Counted from the stretch's first letter, positions 1-6,352 are shown. The stretch: DNA of 10,348 bases from WHSM01 sp050701635 (GCA_050701635.1 JBOGDF010000201.1:1-10348), one strand, 5' to 3'. Numbers and translations: made by a program. Notes: generated from the sequence alone by a model not told the origin.

Positions 1-81
1 CGCTGCGCCGACACGCCCACCCAGACACCCCCACCGACACCGAAACTGTCGGCGCCGCCGCATAGAGTTCACCGTGGATCG
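1..81. other. Window edge, no gene resolved
   Basis: This stretch lies beyond the stop codon of the mycosin-like gene. I read its minus strand in all three frames, looking for the missing protease C-terminus (a GTS-type serine motif followed by a Pro-rich linker and a membrane helix), and did not find it. The plus strand is open in one frame, but that reading is only the antisense of the protease gene. I see no terminator or RNA gene here. Confidence 0.5.
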
Positions 82-846
82 TCACCCAAGTTCCACGCGA
101 CTCGGGACATGCTCGCGTTTTCCGGCACTGGCAACAGCGATGTTTACTGCGGGTGCCGAGAGCACGACCTCTGGCCCTTGGACGGACTCTTTGGCGAACT
201 CGCCGTTCTCGTCCAAGCCAGACACCGCGATGACGCCGGGGTGATTCGCCGGTGGAATCACTCGGTCGGCGTCCTGTGTGGTGTTTCCCGCTGCGGCGAC
301 GACCACCATGTCGGCATCGAGCGCGTCGTCGGCCAGGAGAGCCAGGCCGCCTCGCTTCAGAGACAGATTGACGACCGACGCTTTCTTCAAGGTTGACTTC
401 GCCAGGCCCCGTTGCGAGTCGCCGCTGATGGGAAGGATCTTTGCCTCGGGTGCGAGTCCCAGGATCCCGTCACGCCCGCCCGGCCCATGGCCGTGCCCGG
501 CGATCAATGAGGCGATTCCGGTGCCGTGGCCGTCGGTGTCTCGCCAGCCGTCGCCCGCCGCATCATCGGTGCCCCGCAACACGTTGCCCTTGAGGTCGGG
601 GTGGGTTCCGTCGACGCCGGTGTCGACCACGGCGACGGTGACGCCGCTACCTTTGGTGATCTTGTGTGCTTGGGCGGCGTTGAGGAACTCGAGATACCAC
701 TGCTTGTCCCGCCACTGGTCGGCGTGCGCGGGCGGCGCGAACCCGGCCACCGCGAGCAGCAGCGTCACCGATGTCGCCGTCAGCCCAGCGAATGCCCGCA
801 GTGCCGACGGGCGTGTCGGGTTGGTCGGGGTGTGGCTATCGGCCAC
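82..846 (-). CDS. Truncated mycosin-like S8 (subtilisin-family) serine protease, exported
   Basis: Mycosins are membrane-anchored subtilisins of type VII (ESX) secretion systems that act outside the membrane and process secreted substrates. This 254-residue product has a signal peptide (hydrophobic stretch about 20-37, AHA|D site at 42/43). It has the Asp motif AVVDTG (Asp75), the His motif DGHGTG (His107) and the oxyanion-hole region AAAGN (Asn188). The reading frame then stops about 15 residues after LSAPAVNI, so the catalytic Ser motif, C-terminal linker and membrane anchor are absent. The segment between LAPEAKILPI and SVVNLSL is also shorter than in typical relatives. I chose the GTG at 846 over the upstream GTG at 876 because AGGAGG lies 7 nt before it. 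The start overlaps the end of the preceding gene by 11 bp, which implies translational coupling. The product is probably inactive as a protease; it could be a pseudogene or a diverged binding protein. Confidence 0.75.
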   Translation of the reverse strand: MADSHTPTNPTRPSALRAFAGLTATSVTLLLAVAGFAPPAHADQWRDKQWYLEFLNAAQAHKITKGSGVTVAVVDTGVDGTHPDLKGNVLRGTDDAAGDGWRDTDGHGTGIASLIAGHGHGPGGRDGILGLAPEAKILPISGDSQRGLAKSTLKKASVVNLSLKRGGLALLADDALDADMVVVAAAGNTTQDADRVIPPANHPGVIAVSGLDENGEFAKESVQGPEVVLSAPAVNIAVASAGKREHVPSRVELG

Positions 847-2197
847 GGGAGCGCCTCCTGACCTCGAACTGCACACCGTCCTTGCCGCGGAACGTGCCGT
901 CGTTGAGCTCCTCCGGGAAGCCCTGCGGAGAAGGCGACACCTTAGGCAGCTCCCAATCGCTCTGGCCGTCTGCTTCGGTCGGCTTCTGCTTCTGGCTGCC
1001 GATCACACCACGACCCGGACTGACCTGCTTTGATGCGGCCGCACGGCGTACTTCCCCGCCGGTCGCGGTGCCGCGGCGGTCATCAACGAACGTGTTCGGC
1101 TCGCCGCGCTCATAGCCGGGTTTCTTCTTACCCGGCCGGTCGCGTTCGGCGGGAGGGCCGAGGGTCCCCGGCGGGACACCTCGACCAGGCTCCGGAACCG
1201 CCGGTTGACCCGGCCCGCCACCCGGCGGGGTCACACCCGGACGCGCGGGGACGCCTGGGCCACCGGGACCGCCCTTGCCCGGCGGCGTCACACCACCTGG
1301 CGACGAACCACCACGCCCTACACCACCGGCACCAGAGCCGCCAGCACCTGGCGAGGAGCCTTGCCGACCGAGGATGTCACCCGAACGGGCACCCGGAACC
1401 TGCAACCGCGGCCCGCCGTCCACTCCACCAACACCAGGACGGTTAGCGCCGCCACCAGTTCGCGGACCACCCGGCGCTGGGGCGATTACACCATCCACCG
1501 GCGAAACCCGCCCACCACCCACGCCCGGCGGAGCGCCCGCGCGCCCACCAGGCCCGAGGCCAATCCCGGGACTACCACTAGGCGCCTGCCGGCCAGGGCC
1601 CGGCGCGAGACCCCGGGCCACGAGCCACCACCTGTGGTGCCCGGTATCTGCGGTCCATCGCCGTGTGTACCAGGTGATCGAGGTACGTCGGCGCCGAGTA
1701 CGTCGATGTTGTCGGCGAGGTTGGTGAGGAGGGTGTTGAGGGCCTCGACGTACGGGCGGGCGGCTTGGGTGGGGCCGTCCGTCAAGGGGGGAGCGCGTAC
1801 GCCACGTCGCCGTGATGCCGTCGCCGTCCGTATCGGGGGAGGTCGCGGCGGCGTCTACCTGCCGGCGGGCTTGGGCGATCGCGTCGCCGGCGGCGACCAG
1901 GGTGTGGCCGTTGTTGATCAACGCTTCGCCCAGGGTTTCAGCCTCGCCGAGGGCTTTCGAGAGTTGGGCGATCAACGCGGGCGCGCCCTGCTCGGAGGCG
2001 TACACGGTGTGCAGGTCGGCCAGGGCGCCGCGTAGGTCGAGCGCGTAGTCGGAGACCGCGCGGCCACGCTCGCGGAGCCATTCGCCGACCGCCTTCACCT
2101 CGGCGGGGTCATCCGCGTAGACCATTTCGCGGAGGGCTTCATACATGTACTGCGACAGGGCGACGGCAGAGCCGCCACCGGCGTCGGTGTCCACCAT
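836..2197 (-). CDS. ESX-associated WXG100-like protein with Gly/Pro-rich tail, internally frameshifted
   Basis: The product has 453 residues. Residues about 10-118 are alpha-helical with a single Trp in a GEWLRERG turn, resembling WXG100/ESX-type secreted or chaperone-like proteins. A TDGDG motif follows at 123-127. Residues about 196-400 are a low-complexity Gly/Pro tail. The C-terminus is charged and ends with an FRGKDGVQFEV segment. Residues about 130-195 read as Arg/His/Pro/Trp-rich nonsense. The -1/+1 frame over the same DNA (about 1785-1610) instead reads as plausible protein (PTQAARPYVEALNTLLTNLA...NIDVLG), so two compensating frameshifts are likely. I chose the ATG at 2197, which matches the start of the conserved helical part and has G-rich sequence about 6 nt upstream. 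The protease gene follows with an 11-bp overlap. The exact function is unknown; the ESX link rests on the mycosin neighbour and the N-terminal architecture. Confidence 0.7.
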   Translation of the reverse strand: MVDTDAGGGSAVALSQYMYEALREMVYADDPAEVKAVGEWLRERGRAVSDYALDLRGALADLHTVYASEQGAPALIAQLSKALGEAETLGEALINNGHTLVAAGDAIAQARRQVDAAATSPDTDGDGITATWRTRSPLDGRPHPSRPPVRRGPQHPPHQPRRQHRRTRRRRTSITWYTRRWTADTGHHRWWLVARGLAPGPGRQAPSGSPGIGLGPGGRAGAPPGVGGGRVSPVDGVIAPAPGGPRTGGGANRPGVGGVDGGPRLQVPGARSGDILGRQGSSPGAGGSGAGGVGRGGSSPGGVTPPGKGGPGGPGVPARPGVTPPGGGPGQPAVPEPGRGVPPGTLGPPAERDRPGKKKPGYERGEPNTFVDDRRGTATGGEVRRAAASKQVSPGRGVIGSQKQKPTEADGQSDWELPKVSPSPQGFPEELNDGTFRGKDGVQFEVRRRSRGR

Positions 2198-2297
2198 GAT
2201 CCCCGTACCCCCAGGTCGGACTCCCCTTACGGAAGGAGACCGTAACGTACGCGGGGGGTTACCCACGAGTCCCAAATCGGAGCCTGTGGATAGATTG
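2198..2297 (-). promoter_or_regulatory. Intergenic region upstream of the ESX-like pair
   Basis: This 100-bp gap separates the helicase stop from the WXG100-like gene. On the minus strand a perfect TTGACA hexamer lies at 2301-2296, overlapping the dinG stop codon. No convincing -10 follows at 17-18 nt. Further down, TACGTT fits TANNNT but has no clear -35. A promoter here is plausible because the two genes differ in function, but the sequence does not settle it. I see no intrinsic terminator with a T-run after the helicase gene. Confidence 0.35.
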
Positions 2298-4355
2298 TCA
2301 ACCGCCTGTGGACGGCCCTCGCAACCGTGCCAGGGCGCCGGCGGCGACGTCCGGTTTGACCGTGTACCAGAACGGCGGGAGCGACCGCCGCAGGTAGGCC
2401 CCGTACGCGCGGGAGTGGTGCAGCCGGGAGTCCAGTACGGCCACCACGCCGCGGTCGGTGGCGCGCCGGATCAGGCGGCCGGTGCCTTGGGCGAGCCGTA
2501 CGGCGGCCGCCGGGACGCTCACCGCTGCGAACCCGGAGCCGCCGGACGCGTCGACGGCGGCGGAGCGCGCGGAGGAGATCGGCTCGTCGGGGCGCGGGAA
2601 GGGCAGCCGGTCGATCACCACGAGCTGGCACGCCTCGCCCGGTACGTCGACGCCCTGCCACAGGGACAGCACGCCGAACAGGCAGCAGCCCGGCGCGGCG
2701 TCGGCGGCGTCGCGGAAACGGCGTACCAACCCTGGTAGTGATTCTTCGCCCTGGAGCAGGACCGTGAGATCCGTTTCGGCCCGGACCACCTCGGCGGCCT
2801 TTTCAGCGGCCCGCCGTGAGGAGAACAATCCCAACGTGCGGCCGCCCAAGGCGCCACAAAGCCGCACCAGCTCGGCACCAGCCGCCTCGGAGAGCCCCGA
2901 AGCACCCGGGCGCGGGAGGTGGGCGGCGACGTAGAGGATGCCCTGCTTGGCGTAGTCGAAGGGGGAGCCGACGTCGAGCTCCTGCCAGTCCGGCGGCAAC
3001 CGGTCGTCCTCGGCCGCCGCGGTCAGGCCCAGGGCGCGCGACACGGCGTCGAACTTGCCGCCCAACGTCAGGGTCGCCGACGTCGCGATCACCGTGCGCT
3101 CGTCGTACAGGTTGAAGCCGAGCAGGCCGGCGACCGACAGCGGGGCCACCACCAGCGACGACGCCCCGATCGCGGGGGCGTTGCCGGACGGGCCCCAGAT
3201 CCCGCCGCGCCGGTCGCCCTCGGTCCACACCACGTCGTACTGGGAGAAGGCGAGCAGCCGCTGCGCCACCTCCGCCAGCTCTTCGAGGCCGGCTTTGGCC
3301 TGCTGGCGGCGTACCGCATCCTGGTCGTCGCCTTTGACGTCACCGATGCCGGTGGCGGCGGCGCGGGCCGCGGCGTCGAGCAGGGTGAGCGCTTCGGCGA
3401 TGGTGGTGGGCAGCTCCCGCAGCCGGCCCACCGGAGCGTCGGCGAGTGCCACGGTCAGGCTGTCGGCCGCCTCGCTGAGCCGTTCATACAAGTCCTCATT
3501 GACGTGGGTACGGGCGCGCCGCGCCGCCCTGTCCACGGCGTCGGCGGACAGCTCGGCCTGTGCCGCGGAGGTGACCCGGTCGGCGAGCTCGTGCGCCTCG
3601 TCCACGATCAGCACGCTGTGCGGCGGCAGGATCCGGCGTTCGTTGAGCATGTCGATGGCGAGCAGGCTGTGGTTGGTGACCACGATGTCGGCTTCCCGGG
3701 CGCGTACCCGGGACAGCTCGGCGAAGCAGTCCTCGCCGTACTCGCAGCGGGTGGCGCCGATGCACTCCCGGGCCGGCATCGAGACCGTACGCCACACCTT
3801 CTCGTCCACGCTGGGGTTGAGCTCGTCGCGGTCGCCGGTGTCGGATTCGAGAGCCCAGTCGCGGATTCTCGTCACCTGCTGGCCCATCCGGCCGACCTCG
3901 CCGAGCCACACGGTCTTGCCGCTGCCGGAGCCGGGGTCGCCGAACAGCCCGTCGTCGGCCGGCTCGTCGGTGGCTTCCAACTTCGCCAGGCAGGCGTAGT
4001 GGTGGCGTCCCTTCAGGACGGCGTACGTGGGGCGGCGGCCCAACAGCGGCTCGGCGGCGTCGGCGAGCCGGGGCAGGTCGTGCTCGATCAACTGCGCCTG
4101 CAGCGCGAGGGTGGCGGTGGAGACCACGACCGGGCCGTCCACGAGCAGCGCCGGGACCAGGTACGCCAGCGACTTGCCCGTACCGGTGCCGGCTTGGACC
4201 AGGAGGTGTTCGCCCGTAGAGATGGCGCGGGTGACCGCGGCCGCCATGGTCTGCTGCCCGGAACGCGGTACGCCTCCAGGAACCGCGCCCACCGCAGCGG
4301 CCAGCAGCTCGTCGGTGGTGGGCGTAGTGGTCTCAGCAGCGGGGGCGGCGGTCAC
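2298..4355 (-). CDS. dinG: DinG-family ATP-dependent DNA helicase (XPD-like, Fe-S)
   Basis: This is a superfamily 2 helicase of the DinG/XPD type, which unwinds DNA 5'-to-3' and acts in repair and in resolving R-loops or G-quadruplexes. The 685-residue product is full length for actinobacterial members. Visible motifs in order: a Q-motif-like RSGQQTMAAAV (31-41); Walker A GTGTGKS (56-62); four Cys (122, 198, 204, 210) spaced as in the Fe-S cluster domain; a TNHSLL motif (228-232); the DEAH box (252-255); a VIATSATLT motif starting the second RecA domain; and QGTGRLIRR (623-631) as motif VI with the arginine finger. The start is a GTG with no Shine-Dalgarno sequence. TAACGT lies 6 nt upstream of it, so the mRNA is probably leaderless. 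It is divergent from the DUF402 gene with only 30 bp between starts. I see no defect in it. Confidence 0.95.
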   Translation of the reverse strand: MTAAPAAETTTPTTDELLAAAVGAVPGGVPRSGQQTMAAAVTRAISTGEHLLVQAGTGTGKSLAYLVPALLVDGPVVVSTATLALQAQLIEHDLPRLADAAEPLLGRRPTYAVLKGRHHYACLAKLEATDEPADDGLFGDPGSGSGKTVWLGEVGRMGQQVTRIRDWALESDTGDRDELNPSVDEKVWRTVSMPARECIGATRCEYGEDCFAELSRVRAREADIVVTNHSLLAIDMLNERRILPPHSVLIVDEAHELADRVTSAAQAELSADAVDRAARRARTHVNEDLYERLSEAADSLTVALADAPVGRLRELPTTIAEALTLLDAAARAAATGIGDVKGDDQDAVRRQQAKAGLEELAEVAQRLLAFSQYDVVWTEGDRRGGIWGPSGNAPAIGASSLVVAPLSVAGLLGFNLYDERTVIATSATLTLGGKFDAVSRALGLTAAAEDDRLPPDWQELDVGSPFDYAKQGILYVAAHLPRPGASGLSEAAGAELVRLCGALGGRTLGLFSSRRAAEKAAEVVRAETDLTVLLQGEESLPGLVRRFRDAADAAPGCCLFGVLSLWQGVDVPGEACQLVVIDRLPFPRPDEPISSARSAAVDASGGSGFAAVSVPAAAVRLAQGTGRLIRRATDRGVVAVLDSRLHHSRAYGAYLRRSLPPFWYTVKPDVAAGALARLRGPSTGG

Positions 4356-4361
4356 GTGACG

Positions 4362-4367
4362 ACGTTA
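4362..4367 (-). promoter_or_regulatory. -10 element of dinG, leaderless type
   Basis: On the minus strand the hexamer TAACGT matches the actinobacterial TANNNT pattern. Six bases (CGTCAC) separate it from the GTG start at 4355, so transcription would begin at or next to the start codon. No Shine-Dalgarno sequence is present. I cannot pick out a clear -35 hexamer, and one would fall inside the start of the divergent gene. Confidence 0.5.
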
Positions 4368-4372
4368 CCGGC

Positions 4373-4378
4373 TACCGT
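4373..4378 (+). promoter_or_regulatory. -10 element of the DUF402 gene, leaderless type
   Basis: TACCGT matches TANNNT and lies exactly 7 nt before the GTG at 4386, the spacing expected for a leaderless transcript. It also explains why the AGGA just before that GTG is too close (1 nt) to work as a ribosome binding site. This element and the dinG -10 are 5 bp apart on opposite strands. Confidence 0.5.
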
Positions 4379-4385
4379 GCAGGAC

Positions 4386-4895
4386 GTGGCCGACCACACC
4401 ATCCGCGTCGTGTATCGCAAGTACGACGGCACCCTGCACTGGAACCACGACGGGTGGCGGCTGGGGGAGGACGAGCACGGCGTCTGGGTCGACATCCCGG
4501 CCGGCACCGACGTGCGGCGCAACACTGAGCCGCTACCCCCTGACTACGACTCCGTGCTGGTGTTCCCGCGGGATCAGGGGTGGACGGCGAGTTTCAACGC
4601 GCCGCCGACGCGTACCGAGATCTACTGCGACGTGACCACGGTGCCGCAGTGGCGGGACGGCGAGGTGACGATGGTCGACCTGGACCTGGACGTACGCCGC
4701 CGCCGCGACGGCACGGTCGAGGTGCTGGACGAGGACGAGTTCGCCGAGCACCAGCTCAGGTACGGCTACCCCGACGACGTGATCGCGCGCGCCCAGGCCA
4801 CCACGCTGTGGCTGGAACGCGCGCTGTCCACGGAGGTGGAGCCGTTCGCATCGGCGTACCACCACTGGCTCAAGCTAGCGCGGCAGCATCGCTAG
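4386..4895 (+). CDS. DUF402 family protein (FomD/Ntdp-like nucleotide phosphohydrolase)
   Basis: DUF402 proteins include nucleoside tri/diphosphatases (Ntdp) and FomD of fosfomycin biosynthesis, metal-dependent hydrolases acting on phosphate ester/anhydride substrates. The 169-residue product shows family hallmarks: VVYRKYDGTLHW near the N-terminus (8-19), a beta-barrel core with TEIYCDVT (77-84), DLDLDVRRRRDG (98-109) and DEDEF (115-119) giving the acidic metal-binding cluster, and a C-terminal helix. In-frame GTG codons at 4356, 4377 and 4386 could start it. I favour 4386 because a TANNNT element sits 7 nt upstream and the conserved fold begins directly after it. Its 3' end overlaps the convergent membrane-protein gene by 21 bp. 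The substrate is not inferable; no phosphonate genes are nearby, so FomD itself is unlikely. Confidence 0.85.
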   Translation: MADHTIRVVYRKYDGTLHWNHDGWRLGEDEHGVWVDIPAGTDVRRNTEPLPPDYDSVLVFPRDQGWTASFNAPPTRTEIYCDVTTVPQWRDGEVTMVDLDLDVRRRRDGTVEVLDEDEFAEHQLRYGYPDDVIARAQATTLWLERALSTEVEPFASAYHHWLKLARQHR

Positions 4896-5060
4896 GTACG
4901 CCCGCTCCAGGGTCGGGTTGCCGTTGGTGTCGCGCCAGATGTGGTAGAGCGTCAGCCCCACCAGTGCCAGCACCACCCGCCCGGTGATGCTCTTGCGGGG
5001 GCGGCACAGCCAGACGGCGGCGAGCAGGATCACGCTGGCGGTGACCCGCAGCGCGGTCAC
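4875..5060 (-). CDS. Small two-helix membrane protein, hypothetical
   Basis: The product has 61 residues with two hydrophobic segments (about 7-19 and 27-42) separated by a basic CRPRKS loop, and a short polar tail. That suggests a small hairpin membrane protein. It starts with GTG, and its start overlaps the stop of the upstream gene in a GTGA arrangement (4 bp), a strong sign of translational coupling. I do not recognise a named family. Small membrane proteins of this style are common beside spread (Spd) and transfer functions in actinomycete integrative elements, and the neighbouring HutC-type regulator fits that, but this is inference. Its 3' end runs 21 bp into the convergent DUF402 gene. 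Confidence 0.6.
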   Translation of the reverse strand: MTALRVTASVILLAAVWLCRPRKSITGRVVLALVGLTLYHIWRDTNGNPTLERAYLAMLPR

Positions 5061-5320
5061 GGCAGCGCCCCGGCGGTGAGTGCGGCAGCTGCTCGGCCGG
5101 TCGCGGTGGCGGGTGGCCCGGCGGAGCGGCTGGTCGCTACAGCGGCGGGCCGGGTGGGGCGGCGGGCAGTGGAGCGGAGTGGGCGGCGGTAGCTGCGGCG
5201 CCAGCGGCCGATCCGGGTGACCTCGAAGCCGGCGGCGATCAGCCGCGCGTCCTGGGATTGCCAGATCGCTGCCGCGATGCGGTCGAGTAACCGCTGGTAC
5301 GCGCTGGGAGGGTTGGTCAT
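5057..5320 (-). CDS. Small basic protein, hypothetical (mobile-element style)
   Basis: The product has 87 residues. The N-terminal half (about 1-46) looks like a folded helix followed by a short beta unit: PSAYQRLLDRIAAAIW, then AGFEVTRIGRWRRSYRR. The C-terminal half is Arg/Ala/Pro/Thr-rich low-complexity sequence. I chose the ATG at 5320 because GGAAGGAGG precedes it at 7 nt; an upstream ATG at 5338 would place the ribosome binding site inside the gene. It is coupled to the next gene by a 4-bp overlap and lies downstream of a TTGACA promoter and a stable hairpin. The family is not recognised with certainty. The GFEVTRxGRWRRSYR type of sequence is one I associate with short genes beside KorSA-like GntR regulators in actinomycete integrative elements. 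Confidence 0.65.
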   Translation of the reverse strand: MTNPPSAYQRLLDRIAAAIWQSQDARLIAAGFEVTRIGRWRRSYRRPLRSTARRPTRPAAVATSRSAGPPATATGRAAAALTAGALP

Positions 5321-5349
5321 CGTGTGGCCTCCTTCCATCCGGAACGACG

Positions 5350-5384
5350 GAAGGACTTCTCAGCGGGTCGCGCGGAAGTCCTTC
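5350..5384. other. Perfect 10-bp inverted repeat (hairpin) in the small-gene leader
   Basis: The arms GAAGGACTTC (5350-5359) and GAAGTCCTTC (5375-5384) pair perfectly across a 15-nt loop. The hairpin lies in the 5' untranslated part of the minus-strand small-gene transcript, 29 bp before the ATG. No T-run follows on either strand, so a classic intrinsic terminator is not supported. A leader structure, a protein binding site or a processed RNA are the alternatives. Confidence 0.6.
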
Positions 5385-5425
5385 GCGTGTTCCTCGCTGT
5401 GAGGACTCGTGGAGTACCTCCTCAA
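5360..5425 (-). other. Possible 21-codon leader ORF, weak start
   Basis: On the minus strand an open frame from a TTG at 5425 ends at a TGA (5362-5360) inside the loop of the hairpin described at 5350-5384. A near-perfect ribosome binding site, GAGGAGG (5423-5417), precedes not an ATG but an ACG at 5410, at an ideal 6-nt spacing. Read from that codon, the frame gives SPHSEEHAKDFRATR after the first residue. Either the start has mutated (ATG to ACG), the ORF is not translated, or a rare start is used. Coding is unproven. Confidence 0.3.
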
Positions 5426-5458
5426 TGGACGGCTCCGGTATGTCCCAATCGAAAACTC

Positions 5459-5487
5459 AGTGTCAGTTTTGCCTTTAGGTGTGTCAA
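5459..5487 (-). promoter_or_regulatory. Promoter of the small minus-strand genes
   Basis: A consensus -35 TTGACA (5487-5482) is followed after 17 nt by GACACT (5464-5459), which keeps the A and final T of TANNNT. It lies in an AT-richer patch, unlike its GC-rich surroundings, and points toward the small basic and membrane protein genes. The same bases carry a direct repeat that could be an operator for the adjacent GntR regulator. Confidence 0.5.
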
Positions 5488-5498
5488 GTGGTACTGAT
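5469..5498 (+). promoter_or_regulatory. Possible promoter of the GntR regulator
   Basis: TTGCCT (5469-5474) and TACTGA (5492-5497) are 17 nt apart on the plus strand, giving a 5' untranslated region of roughly 75 nt before the ATG at 5582. It overlaps the divergent minus-strand promoter almost completely, so the two could not easily fire together. Both hexamers deviate from consensus, so this is tentative. Confidence 0.3.
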
Positions 5499-5581
5499 GT
5501 ATTTGTTGGCCTCAAAGTCTCGGAGGCCACGCCGCGAGGCCCCGAAAGCCTCGACCCGAAGACCCCGCAGAGGGAGTACGG

Positions 5582-6352
5582 ATGCCGGCAGCCGCCATCG
5601 GGGACACGCCGCTGTATCAGGGAGTCGCCGACGCGCTCCGTTCCCAGATCAGGTCCGGCCAGCTCGCCCCGGGGGCGCGGGTCCCGACCGAGCACGAGCT
5701 GATGGACTCGTACGACGTCTCGCGCAGCACCGTGCGGCTGGCGCTCAACCTGCTCTCCGCCGAGGGGCTGATCACCGCCGGCCGGGGCCGCGCCGGCCGG
5801 GTGGTACGCCGCCGCGACCTGATCACGCTCCACGTCGCGCCGGAGTCCGCCCAGGGGCAGCCCGGGCTCGCCGAGATCGACGGCTTCGTCGCCGAGATGC
5901 GCGATCAGGGCTTCGCGCCCAGCCAGCACATCGAGATCGCGATGGAACGCGCGCCGGAGCTGGTCGCCGCCCGGCTCGGCCTGCCCGCCGACGCCACCGT
6001 GGTGGTACGCAAGCGACTGCGGTACGTCGACGGCGCGCCGTGTTCGATCGCCGACTCGTACTTCCCGTACGAGATGGTCAAGGACACGCCGGTGATGAGC
6101 CCGGCGGACATCCAGCCCGGCGTGGTGAGCTGGTTCGCCGAGCGCGGCCGCCCGCAGAGCCGGTACGTCGACGAGGTCTCCACCAAGATGCCGGAGCCCG
6201 ACGAAGCGCACCGGCTGCAGCTCGGCCAGGGCGTACCGGTGCTGATCCAGAACCGCACCCACTACCTGCAGGACGCCCCCGCCTGGGTGACCCGGATCGT
6301 GCTGCGCGGAGACCGGCACCGCATCGTGTACGACCTCCCCGGCGCCCGCTGA
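5582..6352 (+). CDS. GntR-family transcriptional regulator, HutC subfamily (UTRA domain)
   Basis: The product has 256 residues, the usual length for HutC-type regulators. Residues about 10-77 form the winged helix-turn-helix: LYQGVADALRSQIRSGQLAPG, then VPTEHELMDSYDVSRSTVRLAL with the recognition helix, then the wing EGLITAGRGRAGRVV. Residues about 95-245 form the UTRA ligand-binding domain, including VVVRKRLRYVDGAPCSIADSYFP and the closing beta strands around WVTRIVLRGDRHRIVYDL. The ATG has AGGGAG 5 nt upstream. The gene is divergent from the two small genes, and the space between holds overlapping promoter signals and a direct repeat. Self-repression and control of the small genes is therefore likely, as for KorSA-type repressors of actinomycete integrative elements. 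The ligand is unknown. A role in sugar or amino-acid catabolism cannot be excluded, but no such genes adjoin it. Confidence 0.9.
   Translation: MPAAAIGDTPLYQGVADALRSQIRSGQLAPGARVPTEHELMDSYDVSRSTVRLALNLLSAEGLITAGRGRAGRVVRRRDLITLHVAPESAQGQPGLAEIDGFVAEMRDQGFAPSQHIEIAMERAPELVAARLGLPADATVVVRKRLRYVDGAPCSIADSYFPYEMVKDTPVMSPADIQPGVVSWFAERGRPQSRYVDEVSTKMPEPDEAHRLQLGQGVPVLIQNRTHYLQDAPAWVTRIVLRGDRHRIVYDLPGAR

Noticed and set aside
2284..2314. DnaA-box-like CTGTGGATAG and a nearby TGTGGAC
   Set aside because: Only one near match and one poor match, with no dnaA, dnaN or AT-rich unwinding region, so this is not an origin.
2919..4352. Long plus-strand open frame opposite the helicase gene
   Set aside because: It is the antisense of dinG, which has all its helicase motifs. 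The reading is Arg/Gly/His-rich without domains, as expected for high-GC shadow frames. Only its last part (from about 4386) is a real gene.
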